From: Pseudolysinimonas yzui
Lineage (GTDB): Bacteria; Actinomycetota; Actinomycetes; Actinomycetales; Microbacteriaceae
Direction: 5' to 3'
Length of the DNA stretch: 64,000 nt
NCBI RefSeq assembly: GCF_014653215.1
Contig: NZ_BNAI01000006.1
Span: 1-64,000 of the forward strand
The position numbers and the translations under genes were made by a program. Numbering within the stretch: position 1 is the stretch's first letter; each line of letters starts with the position of its first letter. The notes below the pieces were generated by a model that worked only from the letters and a program-made list of their open reading frames with translations, had not been told where the DNA came from and did not search any database. This document shows, in pieces, positions 7,172 to 15,487 of this stretch.

Positions 7172-7872
7172 GGCCGAAGCTCGACGATCGCCTTCTCTGG
7201 CTAACGGCGTGGCGGCTGATTGCCGCGGTTGAGAAGGATGTTGCTGGTACATCGTTGCGGGAAGTGAGCGATGCGCTCGACGGGCGCACCTTGCTCCTGA
7301 GCACCGCTGACCATCCATGCGTGTTTGCGCTCAACCAGCGTCGCGGCGTCACCGTGCTCGCACCGATCCTCATCGAACAGCGCGGCTGGCTAGAGATCGT
7401 GTCCTCGTCACTTTCGGAGTTCGTTACCGACCTGAAGTTGACGCTAGCGTGGCCGTCAAACCCGACCGGTGCGAACGGCGCCGCACGAACCCATGCTGTT
7501 ATCGCTCGCCTTCTCGCGGCCGTTCTGGACGAGCAAGAGGAGTACTGGCTGAGCGGCGTCTCAAGGCTCGACGAATCGTCTAACGCATTTCAAGTGTTCC
7601 CGCTGTGGGCCGATCAAGTGGCTGCGAAGTTTCAGGATGCAGCGCTCGCAGGTGGAGAGACCAGTTCTGGCGAGGCATGGATCCTCTGGCGCGACGCGTC
7701 GCCCGTCGCGCTGTTCGATGACTCGATGGGAGTCTTCGTGGGCGGCTGCCGCTGGGATTACGGCGACCTCGCGATCGAAGTCGCCTACGACTTCCGATAC
7801 ATTGCTCACCAGATCCTCGGCGTCATCCAACACCACACCGAGAACCTTTTACTCCCACCTCGCGAGGTTTGA
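7168..7872 (+). CDS. Hypothetical protein coupled to serine recombinase
   Basis: A 234-residue protein starting with TTG within the recombinase stop codon. It looks soluble, with several Trp/aromatic-rich segments (LSGVSRLDESS, FPLWADQVAAKFQ, GGCRWDYGDLAIEVAYDFRY) and no recognisable catalytic motif or membrane segment. The overlap with the recombinase argues for co-transfer and possibly a linked function. I do not recognise the family. Confidence 0.55.
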   Translation: MRPKLDDRLLWLTAWRLIAAVEKDVAGTSLREVSDALDGRTLLLSTADHPCVFALNQRRGVTVLAPILIEQRGWLEIVSSSLSEFVTDLKLTLAWPSNPTGANGAARTHAVIARLLAAVLDEQEEYWLSGVSRLDESSNAFQVFPLWADQVAAKFQDAALAGGETSSGEAWILWRDASPVALFDDSMGVFVGGCRWDYGDLAIEVAYDFRYIAHQILGVIQHHTENLLLPPREV

Positions 7873-8034
7873 GAGCGCGCCGGCATTGGCGAAGAACTTT
7901 TTACTTGGCAGGCACGAGTCCGCACCTATCGCATTTCTCTTTTGGGTCCCATCCGCGGTAGCGAAAGCATGCTTTCCCGACCGAGGCTAAAGGCCCTCGC
8001 GCCAAGGCCGGCTGCCCGCGCTACCCTTCCGGTC

Positions 8035-8940
8035 ATGGCGAACCCCAGGGTGCACGAAGTCGCTGCTGCGGCTGGCGTCGACCCGAAGATCGCTCTTCGT
8101 GTTCTCCAAGACATGGGTGAGTTCGTCAAAAGCGCCTCGAGCAGCATCCCACCGCCCGTCGCGCGGCGGCTCCGCGCAAATCTTGATGGAACTCGCGAGA
8201 TCACCCTGCCAATGACGCAGGCAGCAGTTCGTGCATTCGAACGACTGCCCGCTGGCCTGCCGTTGCTCGTCGAAGAACTTCTCGGGCGAGAGGCCGACGT
8301 ACGACGGACACTCTCGGTGCTGCGCGCCGCCGTTCCCTCGCGCTTCCTTCTTCACGTAGGTCCCGCGGCGGCGGCGGCCCTCGCTAGCCGTATCGAGACG
8401 ACCCTGACCCTCGAAGACTTAGTCGAACCACGCGGAGTGGTGGCGCTGCGCACAGGTGCGGAGGCGCTCTTGCTGTCCTGGCGGCTCTCCGACGTACGCC
8501 TCGAACTGTCGCTCATCCGCGTTGAGTCCGGCCGCGCAACTGTCGTCGAGCGGGGACGCGCGGACATCCTCAACCAACAGTTCGTTGCCGTAGGTCGAGA
8601 CGAGATCTCAAGAAGTCTGGCTGTGCTCGCCCGCATCCCTCACGTAGTCCCCGTCCGGATGACCCCGGGGCCGGCTGACATTGATGATGTCACCGGCCGG
8701 CCAGGATCTCCGACGCTCGAGCCGGATGTTCGAATCGTCTACCTCAGCCGCACCGTCGGAGATCCGAGCGGCCTTCGCTCGGCAGTGCTGAGGATGTCGC
8801 GCTGGATCGTTCGCGGGCACTGGCGCAACCAGTGGTACCCGAGTACGAGCAGTCACCACCGAATCTGGATCAGCGAGCACGAGTCCGGGAATCCGGACGC
8901 ACCAGTGCGCATCCGCTGTATCGTCTACGCCCTCCGCTGA
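8035..8940 (+). CDS. Protein with IF-2 N-terminal-like domain and unknown C-terminal domain
   Basis: The 301-residue protein begins at ATG 8035. Residues 1-45 ([21 protein letters not shown], then GEFVKSASS) closely follow the small helical domain at the N-terminus of translation initiation factor IF-2, but no GTPase domain follows. The middle is featureless alpha/beta. The last 40 residues ([12 protein letters not shown] then HHRIWI) form a conserved-looking motif, including HWR-QWYPS and H-IWI, that I associate with uncharacterised actinobacterial proteins of mobile DNA. A nucleic-acid-binding role is plausible but unproven. It overlaps the end of the LeuD-like gene by 16 bases, tail to tail. 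Confidence 0.65.
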   Translation: MANPRVHEVAAAAGVDPKIALRVLQDMGEFVKSASSSIPPPVARRLRANLDGTREITLPMTQAAVRAFERLPAGLPLLVEELLGREADVRRTLSVLRAAVPSRFLLHVGPAAAAALASRIETTLTLEDLVEPRGVVALRTGAEALLLSWRLSDVRLELSLIRVESGRATVVERGRADILNQQFVAVGRDEISRSLAVLARIPHVVPVRMTPGPADIDDVTGRPGSPTLEPDVRIVYLSRTVGDPSGLRSAVLRMSRWIVRGHWRNQWYPSTSSHHRIWISEHESGNPDAPVRIRCIVYALR

Positions 8941-9557
8941 CTCGGCGTCGTGCCGCCTCCGTCTCGAATCGGCAGCGTACGAGGCAGCCACGAAGGGCGA
9001 ACTGACTCAAATCGGGTGATCTCGTCGACGTTCTTGAGGGTCGTGTCTATCTCGTCCAGGCCTTCAAGGAGTCGTGTTCGCGTGTATTCGTCAATCCCGA
9101 AGTCGTAAGCCACGCCACCTAAGGTCATTTGGCGATCGATCAAGTCGACGGCAACTGGGGTATCCGGGTGCCGGTCGAGGACGTCCCAGATCTGATCGAG
9201 AGCGGCAGGTTCTATTTCTCCGGCCAACAGGCCTTGCTTGCCGGCGTTGCCTCGAAAGATGTCGGCGAAGCGGCTACTGAATACAGCCCGGAACCCGAAA
9301 TCGCGTAGCGCCCATACCGCGTGTTCCCGGGACGATCCTGTGCCGAAGTTCTGACCGGCGATCAGGATCGTCGCGTTTCGGTACAGGTCCTGGTTGAGCA
9401 CGAAGTCTGGTTGCTGGCGCCACTCGTAAAAGAGACCGTCTTCGTAGCCCGACTTGGTCAGACGCTTCATGAACCGGGCCGGGATGATCTGATCGGTGTC
9501 GACATCCGTTCGTCTCAGCGGGACAGCGATCCCGTCGAGTTTTTCGAACGGCTGCAC
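8925..9557 (-). CDS. leuD: LeuD-like aconitase-superfamily small (swivel) subunit
   Basis: A 210-residue homologue of the 3-isopropylmalate dehydratase small subunit. It has the N-terminal [12 protein letters not shown], the swivel-domain GTGSSREHA loop (residues 72-80) and the SRFADIF-N-KQGLL segment. Such subunits are active only with a LeuC-type large subunit bearing the 4Fe-4S cluster, and none is encoded in this window. As the last gene of the ring-cleavage operon it more likely serves a hydratase/isomerase step in catabolism than leucine synthesis. It lies 9 bases after the LigA gene. Confidence 0.85.
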   Translation of the reverse strand: MQPFEKLDGIAVPLRRTDVDTDQIIPARFMKRLTKSGYEDGLFYEWRQQPDFVLNQDLYRNATILIAGQNFGTGSSREHAVWALRDFGFRAVFSSRFADIFRGNAGKQGLLAGEIEPAALDQIWDVLDRHPDTPVAVDLIDRQMTLGGVAYDFGIDEYTRTRLLEGLDEIDTTLKNVDEITRFESVRPSWLPRTLPIRDGGGTTPSQRRA

Positions 9558-9566
9558 TGCCGTTCC

Positions 9567-9941
9567 TTAGAGGGCGACGGTCGGGTAGTCCTGTCCGAGC
9601 CAGTGCGAGAGCTTGGTCGCGTACTCGCGCTGGAATGACAGGGGGCCGGACTTCGCCATGTAGTCCTCGTCGTAGATGGCGATGTAGATCGTGAGGCAGA
9701 GGAAGAAATGAACCCCGAGCTCGAACAGCTTCACGTAGTCGTGTTCGACCAGCGCCTGGCGCTCCTCGTCCGTGAAACTCAGCCACGTGGTGCGCTCGAT
9801 CGTGTGATTGGTCCCGAGTCTGGTGCCGTAGTCCCGCTCCCAGCGCTCAATGAGAGTCTCGGGTTCGGCCTTGTAGGCCGCGAGCAATTCAGGATCCCCG
9901 TCCACCTGGAACAGGAACTTATTGACGTAGTACTTGCTCAT
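9567..9941 (-). CDS. ligA: LigA-type alpha subunit of extradiol ring-cleavage dioxygenase
   Basis: A 124-residue small subunit of a class III extradiol dioxygenase, as in protocatechuate 4,5-dioxygenase. It is all-helical, with YVNKFLFQVDGDPELLAAY at the N-terminus and ERQALVEHDYVKLFELGVH in the middle, both typical of the LigA domain that caps the LigB active site. It is translationally coupled to LigB (ATG overlapping its stop, 9938-9941). It should not be confused with NAD-dependent DNA ligase, which shares the symbol. Confidence 0.85.
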   Translation of the reverse strand: MSKYYVNKFLFQVDGDPELLAAYKAEPETLIERWERDYGTRLGTNHTIERTTWLSFTDEERQALVEHDYVKLFELGVHFFLCLTIYIAIYDEDYMAKSGPLSFQREYATKLSHWLGQDYPTVAL

Positions 9942-10801
9942 CGCGGGTCACCTTCCGGGTACCAGGTCATGTACATCTCGCGCGTGTGGAAGAGGTCGAG
10001 CTCGTCGACGTAGGCCGCCTCGATGCGTCCCGCGATTCCCATCATCAGGATGAGATCCATGAATCCGTGCGTGGCGTTGCCCGCGCCGGACATGCTCTCG
10101 AAGGTCACGTTCTGCAGGATCGAGTCGATGTCGCCGTGGGAGAGCCAGTCGATCGCATTGCGGTCGAAAACCGGGTCGGGGCCGGTCTCGCCGAACTGGC
10201 GTGGCCCGCCCAGCTCGAGGGAGAGGTGCCCGCTGCCGACCGCGGCGATGGTCTTGTCGGTGGGGTACTCGTCGATGATCTCGCGGATCGCGCGACCGAG
10301 ATCCCAGAACCGCTTCGGGCTCGGCAGCGGGGGCGCGAAGATGTTCGTGTAGATCGGCACGACGGGCAGATCCGCCGCCGGTCGGGTGGTGATGATCGGG
10401 CAGATGATCGAATGGTCGATCTTGAGTTCGTGGCTGATCGAGAAGTCGAAGCCTCGGTCGAGCAGCCCTTTGAACATGAAGCCCGAAAGGTCCTCGTCGC
10501 CCTCGAGCACGTACTTGGGGATACCGAACTCGCGTTCCTCGTTGTAGAAGGTGGCGTCGTAGCGGGGCTGTTTGCCGATCAGGAAGGTTGGGTAGTTGTC
10601 GGCAAAGAACTGGTGGAAGTGGTCGGCGCCGACCATGACCAGGATGTCGGGCTCAGCAGCAGTGAGCGTCTCACGGTACGCCTCGACCTTGGCTTTCCAT
10701 TCCGCCGCCTGCGGGATCTGCTCGGCGGTCGGCGTGAGCTCTGTTGCTTTGTAGAAGAACGGGTGGTGAGTGGTCGCCAGGACCGCTGAAAGTTTCGCCA
10801 T
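9938..10801 (-). CDS. ligB: LigB-type catalytic subunit of extradiol ring-cleavage dioxygenase
   Basis: A 287-residue catalytic subunit of a non-heme Fe(II) class III dioxygenase that opens a dihydroxylated ring next to the diol. His12-His13 in ATTHHPF, the VGADHFHQFF motif and ISHELKIDHS supply the expected metal and acid-base residues, and VGSGHLSLELGG matches the conserved second-shell region. The closest functional relatives by layout are protocatechuate 4,5- and gallate dioxygenases; the ring substrate cannot be told from sequence. It follows the lyase gene by 24 bases and overlaps LigA. Confidence 0.88.
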   Translation of the reverse strand: MAKLSAVLATTHHPFFYKATELTPTAEQIPQAAEWKAKVEAYRETLTAAEPDILVMVGADHFHQFFADNYPTFLIGKQPRYDATFYNEEREFGIPKYVLEGDEDLSGFMFKGLLDRGFDFSISHELKIDHSIICPIITTRPAADLPVVPIYTNIFAPPLPSPKRFWDLGRAIREIIDEYPTDKTIAAVGSGHLSLELGGPRQFGETGPDPVFDRNAIDWLSHGDIDSILQNVTFESMSGAGNATHGFMDLILMMGIAGRIEAAYVDELDLFHTREMYMTWYPEGDPR

Positions 10802-10825
10802 GGGTGCTCCTCGTGATCTCTCGGT

Positions 10826-11629
10826 TCAGTTGGCGGGTTCAGGGGCAACGAACGTCGCGTTGCGGTCGACGGCGTTGTAGATCGCGGGGGCGATCGGGGT
10901 GCGTTGTTCCTCGGCGATCTGGCCGACCAGGCCGGCGGTCCGAGCGAGCAGCGAGAACCCCCGCAACATCGTGACCGGCAGGCCGAGATCGGCGAGCGCA
11001 GCACCGGCAACGCCGGCACCGTTGAGGGGGAGGCTGCGACCCAGTACCTGGTGGTGTGCGCGGCCGATAGCCGCGAAGAGTTTGAGGTGCGGGCCGAGCA
11101 CCGCCTCTTCGTCGGCGATCGAGAAGATGACCGGAACGCGCGGGTCACCGTTCTTGTGCACGGGGTGGCCGATGCCGGGAACGAACTGGCCAGCCGCCTT
11201 GGTGCGCGTCACGACGTCAAGCGCCAGGGCATCCCATCGGTCCTCAGACCACCCCGTCGTGTCGTCGCTCAGATCGGCGAGCACCCGGTGAAGGAAGCCC
11301 CCCGTGTCTTCCGTGACTCCGAGGAATCGGGAGCCGCCGCCCAGCAGGCCAGCCGCGATCGCGCCCTGGATCGAGTCGGGAGCGCTGTAGTACGTCATCC
11401 GCGCAGCGATGGCGGTCGGGGTGAAGCCATGGTCGGCGAGCGACACCAGGACGGCCTCGAACAGCCGCACCTCGCCTGCCGTGGGACGACGCTGCGCCAC
11501 CATCCAGAACGCCAGCTCGCCGAAACCGACCTTTCCCATGAGGTCGGTCGCGACGTTGTGGCCCATCAGCATGATGGTGTCGGCGTCGGAGGTTCCCAGC
11601 GAGGTCGGGAAGGTGTGGTCATCCGTCAT
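10826..11629 (-). CDS. Citryl-CoA lyase-like protein (citrate synthase superfamily)
   Basis: The 267-residue protein corresponds to the short citrate-synthase-like citryl-CoA lyases rather than full-length citrate synthase (about 430). GFGELAFWMVAQRRP, the FVPGIGHPVHKNGDPR loop with its conserved His, and the RAHHQVLGRSLPLNGAGV region are characteristic. These enzymes cleave a hydroxyacyl-CoA to acetyl-CoA or a similar product and an oxoacid. Coupled to a CoA-transferase (4-base overlap) and a ring-cleavage dioxygenase, it probably performs the carbon-carbon cleavage after CoA activation of the ring-fission product. Confidence 0.78.
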   Translation of the reverse strand: MTDDHTFPTSLGTSDADTIMLMGHNVATDLMGKVGFGELAFWMVAQRRPTAGEVRLFEAVLVSLADHGFTPTAIAARMTYYSAPDSIQGAIAAGLLGGGSRFLGVTEDTGGFLHRVLADLSDDTTGWSEDRWDALALDVVTRTKAAGQFVPGIGHPVHKNGDPRVPVIFSIADEEAVLGPHLKLFAAIGRAHHQVLGRSLPLNGAGVAGAALADLGLPVTMLRGFSLLARTAGLVGQIAEEQRTPIAPAIYNAVDRNATFVAPEPAN

Positions 11630-12810
11630 TGCGGCACCTTCTCGCGTTCCAGCCAGGCCCGAATGTCTCTCCCGTGCTCGTCGAGCGCGGGCGGTGCGAG
11701 GTCATAGCGCGGGGGCGTCGCGGAGAAGGTGATCGGGTTGCGCACAGAGGGCATCGCGCTCGCGCCCTCGCCTGCGAGCACGACCGGATCCAGCCCGAGC
11801 TCTTCCGCGTAGGCGATCCCCTCGTCGATCGTGTTGATCGGGCCGCACGGCACCCCCGCGTCAAGCAGTTCGCGGAACCATTCCATCTTCGTCCGTGTCT
11901 TCAGTCGCACCAGCAGCAGCGGTCGCAAGATGTCGCGGTTCGCGGTCCGGCCTTCGTTGCGGGCGAATCGCGGGTCGTCGGCGAGTTCGGGTACGCCGAG
12001 CACGCGGCACAGTTTCTGGAACTGGGGATCGTTCGCCGCGGTGACGATGAGGTCGCCGTCGGATGTCGCCAGAGGCTCATACGGAAAGACGCTGGGATGC
12101 GCGTTGCCCATCCGGAACGGGACGACTCCGCCGGCGACGAACGCGCTCGAGTGGTTGGCCAGCCCCGAGAGGGCCGTCGAGAGGAGATTCACCTCGACGT
12201 GCTGGCCCACTCCGACAGCGTTGCGGTGGTTGAGCGCCGCGAGGATGCCGATGGTCGCCTGCAGACCCGAGGTGACGTCGAACACGGACATCCCGGCGCG
12301 AAAGGCGGGGCCGTCAGGATCGCCGGTCAGGCTCATCAGTCCTGAGATGGCTTGCACCATGAGGTCGTAGCCCGGGATCGACGCGCCGAGGCCCGTGCCG
12401 AATCCGCTGATCGAGGCGTAGATGACGCCGGGATTGGTGGCGGCGATGGAGTCGTAGTCGAGTGAGAACTTCGCCAGCCCCCCCGGTTTGAAGTTCTCGA
12501 TCACGATGTCGGCGCGGGCGGCGAGTTCGCGCGCGACGTCAGCATCCTCGGGGTCGGTGAAGTCGAGTGCGATCGAGCGCTTGTTGCGGTTGATCCCGAG
12601 GTAGTACGTCGAGATGCCATCCCGTTCCGGCGGCGTCCAGCTGCGAGTGTCGTCGCCCTGTGTGCTCTCGACCTTGATCACGTCCGCACCCATGTCGGCG
12701 AGCAGCATGGAGGCATAGGGGCCGGCGAGTATGCGCGAGAAGTCGGCGACGAGCAGGCCGTCGAGTGGGCCCACAGCGTGGGGAGCCGAGTGCGAACTGA
12801 GATCGCTCAT
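11626..12810 (-). CDS. CaiB/BaiF-type (family III) CoA-transferase
   Basis: A 394-residue family III CoA-transferase that moves CoA between carboxylic acids through an aspartyl-CoA intermediate; the nucleophile is probably Asp149 in PGYDLMVQ. LLVADFSRILAGP, MGADVIKVES and the GHGQ-like GVGQHVEVNL segment are standard. The start at 12810 (MSDLSSH) is preferred over an upstream in-frame ATG because the longer form would read through the operator at 12842. It is the first gene of the leftward operon and probably activates the ring-cleavage product for the following lyase. Confidence 0.88.
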   Translation of the reverse strand: MSDLSSHSAPHAVGPLDGLLVADFSRILAGPYASMLLADMGADVIKVESTQGDDTRSWTPPERDGISTYYLGINRNKRSIALDFTDPEDADVARELAARADIVIENFKPGGLAKFSLDYDSIAATNPGVIYASISGFGTGLGASIPGYDLMVQAISGLMSLTGDPDGPAFRAGMSVFDVTSGLQATIGILAALNHRNAVGVGQHVEVNLLSTALSGLANHSSAFVAGGVVPFRMGNAHPSVFPYEPLATSDGDLIVTAANDPQFQKLCRVLGVPELADDPRFARNEGRTANRDILRPLLLVRLKTRTKMEWFRELLDAGVPCGPINTIDEGIAYAEELGLDPVVLAGEGASAMPSVRNPITFSATPPRYDLAPPALDEHGRDIRAWLEREKVPQ

Positions 12811-12841
12811 CGTTGATTCGGCCTCTCGACATCTTCGGTGG

Positions 12842-12858
12842 TGTCCACTACGCGGACG
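12842..12858. promoter_or_regulatory. IclR-type operator, copy 1
   Basis: TGTCCACTACGCGGACG is a 17-bp imperfect palindrome with the pattern TGWCCRC-N3-GYGGACR shared with 13770-13786 and 13840-13856. It lies 32 bases upstream of the CoA-transferase start, so it would control the leftward operon. A further half site, TGTCCGC, follows at 12861. Binding by the adjacent IclR protein is inferred from the position of all three copies. Confidence 0.6.
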
Positions 12859-12908
12859 AGTGTCCGCAGAAGTAGTTTCCGTTCTCGAGTTTGCTTTTGT
12901 CAACCCGG

Positions 12909-13718
12909 CTACCGCGTCGCGGGCTCACTCACCTTCGGGATCGAGAGGTAGATGGCCCAGTCCGCGCTGATGTCGCTGGCGGCCTGCAATAACCAGGGAA
13001 GGTACTTTTCGGTGAGCGTCTCGACGCTGGTTTCGGCGGCGTTCACGGTGACGTTCAGCGCAGCGACGATGCGACCCTCCCGGTTCCGCAGCGGGGCGGC
13101 GATCGAGCGGATGCCGGCGGCGAGTTGACCGTCGGTCAGGGCCCAGCCCTTCGCCCGGATATGCGCGAGGGTCGCGTCCAGCTCCGAGCGGTCCACGACG
13201 ACGCGGGGGGTAACCCCGGAGCGGCTGGGCTCGGCGAGGATCTCGTCGAGTTCTTTCGTATCCATTCCCGACATGATGACCTTGCCGAGGGAGGTTTCGG
13301 CCGCGGGGAACCGGGTGCCGACCTCCACCGCGAGGGCAATGATCTTGGGAACCGCGACACGTGCCACGTAGACGATGTCCGACCCGTCCAGCTGGGCGAT
13401 CGAACTCGACTCGTGAGTCTTCTCGACCAGCTTCTCCATGTGCGGGCGCGCGACGCCCCAGAGCCCGCTCGACTGGACGTAGGTGAAGCCGAGCTCGAGG
13501 ACCCGCGGCGTCAGAGTGAAACCGCCCTTCAGGGTTCGCACGTAGCCGAGGGACTCCAAAGTCAGGAGCATGCGCCGAGCGGTCGGTCGTGCCAAGCCGG
13601 TCGCATTGGCGACCTCGACGAGGGTCATCGGCTCCGGGCCGGCTTCGAACGACCTGATGACGCTGAGCCCACGCGCGAGCGCCTCGACGAAATCGGGATC
13701 GGTGGTGCGTTCCGCCAT
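12909..13718 (-). CDS. IclR-family transcriptional regulator of the aromatic cluster
   Basis: A 269-residue regulator with an N-terminal winged helix (about 10-75: EALARGLSVIRSFEAG, then ATGLARPTARRMLLTLESLGYV) and a C-terminal ligand-binding IclR domain (FTYVQSSGLWGVARPHMEKL to LNVTVNAAETS). The N-terminus resembles PcaR/PobR-type members that respond to aromatic acids. The gene lies between the two catabolic operons, and palindromes flank it on both sides, so it probably controls both arms and itself. Whether it activates or represses cannot be read from sequence. Confidence 0.88.
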   Translation of the reverse strand: MAERTTDPDFVEALARGLSVIRSFEAGPEPMTLVEVANATGLARPTARRMLLTLESLGYVRTLKGGFTLTPRVLELGFTYVQSSGLWGVARPHMEKLVEKTHESSSIAQLDGSDIVYVARVAVPKIIALAVEVGTRFPAAETSLGKVIMSGMDTKELDEILAEPSRSGVTPRVVVDRSELDATLAHIRAKGWALTDGQLAAGIRSIAAPLRNREGRIVAALNVTVNAAETSVETLTEKYLPWLLQAASDISADWAIYLSIPKVSEPATR

Positions 13719-13769
13719 GGCTGCTCCCTGTTGCTGGTCTTGGCCCAGAGTACAAGCCTGTCGGCGATC

Positions 13770-13786
13770 TGTCCGCTAGGTGGACA
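13770..13786. promoter_or_regulatory. IclR-type operator, copy 2
   Basis: TGTCCGCTAGGTGGACA is a 17-bp near-palindrome (TGTCC-N7-GGACA) 51 bases before the IclR start, suitable for autoregulation. It is the cleanest of the three matching sites. Confidence 0.65.
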
Positions 13787-13839
13787 ATCTGGGCTTGACA
13801 GCCTCGCGTCGGGGGACGAATATGATGCAAACGCGCAAC

Positions 13840-13856
13840 TGACCGCGATGCGGACA
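13840..13856. promoter_or_regulatory. IclR-type operator, copy 3
   Basis: TGACCGCGATGCGGACA is the third 17-bp copy, 66 bases upstream of the FAD-monooxygenase start and spaced 70 bp (about seven helical turns) from copy 2. It would control the rightward operon. Confidence 0.6.
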
Positions 13857-13922
13857 AGCGTACGCAAGTCAGCGAGACCGGGACACAGCAGTTCCGGCTC
13901 CCAATGAAGGGACCCGCTTCAG

Positions 13923-15476
13923 ATGGACAACTACGACGTGATCGTGATCGGCTACGGTCCGGTCGGTCAGATGGCCTCAGCGTTGCTCGGCCAGTCAGGC
14001 CACAAAGTCGCCGCCTTTGAGCGGCACGCGCAGATGTACGGGCTGTCCCGTGCAGGCCACATCGACGACGAGATCATGCGGATGCTCGACCGCGTCGGGG
14101 CCGGCGAGGAGTTCCGCGAGGACGCCGTGGAGTGGGAGCTCTACGACATGCGCAACAAGGCGTTCGGGGGCGACCTGCTCATGAGCCTCGACTGGTCGGT
14201 GATCGGCCCACACGGCTACCGTTCGCACTGGATCTTCTATCAGAACAACCTCGAGCTCGCTCTCAACCGCCAGGTCGAGGCCACCGGCAACGTGGAAATC
14301 AACTTCAGCACCGAGCTGATCGCGTTCGATCAGGACGCCGACGGGGTCACCGCCACTGTTCGCAGCCGGGTGACCGGCGAAGAACGTCAGGTCCGCGCCA
14401 AGTACCTGCTGGGCGCGGACGGGGCGAACAGTTCCGTTCGACAGGCTCTGGGTATCAAGACCGTCGAGGGTGCCGTGGGCCCCAACCAGCTCGTCATTGA
14501 CACCCTTCAGAAGCGTCCGTTGAAGTTCGAGTTCGACAACGGACAGTTCGCCGACCCGGAGGCACCGGGCTGCCTGTTCCAGCTCGGCAAGAACCACCGC
14601 CGCTGGGAATTCACGCTCCGTGAGGACGAGGACCCGTCCGACTACACGATTGACACCGTCTGGGAGCGCTTGAAGCCTTGGGTCGGACCGGAAGACGTCG
14701 AGATTCTCCGGTGGCCGATCTATCGCTTCCGGGAGTCGATGACCACGGAGTGGCGTCGCGACCGCATCTTCCTCCTCGGAGACGCCGCCCACACGCTGTG
14801 GCCCTTCGCTGGCGAAGGGATGTGCAACGGCCTTCGCGATGCCGCTGCTCTTGCCTGGCGCCTTGATCTCGTGCTGCGAGGCATCTCGGACCCGACGGTG
14901 CTCGACAGCTACGAGGAGGACCGCAAGCCGAACATGCAGGCCTGGATCGACTACTCGCGTGAGATCGGGTTGCCCTGCATCATCATGGACAAGGAGGCCG
15001 CCGCGCATCGCGATGAGTTCCTCTTCGCAGTCCAGAAAGACCCGTCGATCATGCCGCCTCCGACGGCGATCCCCGGGCCGCTCGCTTTCGCGCGCGACGG
15101 TGACCCGGCGGCCGGCCTGGTGGCGGTCCAGGGGCAGGTGACCAACGCCGGCCCGCGAGGCCTACTCGACGACATCGCCGGACGGGGCTTCAATCTCATC
15201 ACCATGGATCGCGCCGTGGTCGATTCCCTGTCGGACCAGGAGCGCGCGGTCTTCGAACGAATCGGCGGGCACGTCGTCCTGGTGGGCGCCCCGGGGTCGG
15301 GCGCTCCGTTCGAGGACGTCGATGGGACATTCGCCGACTGGTTCGCATCGATCGGTCGCATCGCAGTGATCGCACGCCCCGACTACTACGTGTACGGATC
15401 GGCCGCGGACGCCGCCGATGTGCATGCCCTCGTCGATGCGTTCAGCGTCTCGCTGGGCCTCAAAGTCAACGCGTAA
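13923..15476 (+). CDS. FAD-dependent aromatic monooxygenase, MhpA/PHBH type
   Basis: A 517-residue flavoprotein hydroxylase that would insert one oxygen into an aromatic ring using NAD(P)H. The ADP-binding GYGPVG (10-15), the DG motif GADGANSSVR (around 164-173) and the GD motif LLGDAAHTLWPFAGEG (around 284-299) are all present and spaced as in 3-(3-hydroxyphenyl)propionate hydroxylase-like enzymes. The C-terminal 120 residues form the usual thioredoxin-like tail. It opens the rightward operon just after operator copy 3 and probably makes the diol or triol cleaved by LigAB. Confidence 0.9.
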   Translation: MDNYDVIVIGYGPVGQMASALLGQSGHKVAAFERHAQMYGLSRAGHIDDEIMRMLDRVGAGEEFREDAVEWELYDMRNKAFGGDLLMSLDWSVIGPHGYRSHWIFYQNNLELALNRQVEATGNVEINFSTELIAFDQDADGVTATVRSRVTGEERQVRAKYLLGADGANSSVRQALGIKTVEGAVGPNQLVIDTLQKRPLKFEFDNGQFADPEAPGCLFQLGKNHRRWEFTLREDEDPSDYTIDTVWERLKPWVGPEDVEILRWPIYRFRESMTTEWRRDRIFLLGDAAHTLWPFAGEGMCNGLRDAAALAWRLDLVLRGISDPTVLDSYEEDRKPNMQAWIDYSREIGLPCIIMDKEAAAHRDEFLFAVQKDPSIMPPPTAIPGPLAFARDGDPAAGLVAVQGQVTNAGPRGLLDDIAGRGFNLITMDRAVVDSLSDQERAVFERIGGHVVLVGAPGSGAPFEDVDGTFADWFASIGRIAVIARPDYYVYGSAADAADVHALVDAFSVSLGLKVNA

Positions 15477-15487
15477 TCGGAGCGACG

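Noticed and set aside
8035-8940. Translation initiation factor IF-2
   Set aside because: Only the small N-terminal domain is similar. The GTPase and C-terminal domains are absent.
9567-9941. LigA as NAD-dependent DNA ligase
   Set aside because: At 124 residues, coupled to LigB, it is the small subunit of an extradiol dioxygenase; DNA ligase is over 650 residues.
10826-11629. Housekeeping citrate synthase
   Set aside because: The protein is about 160 residues shorter than citrate synthase, and its coupling to a CoA-transferase fits the citryl-CoA lyase-like group.
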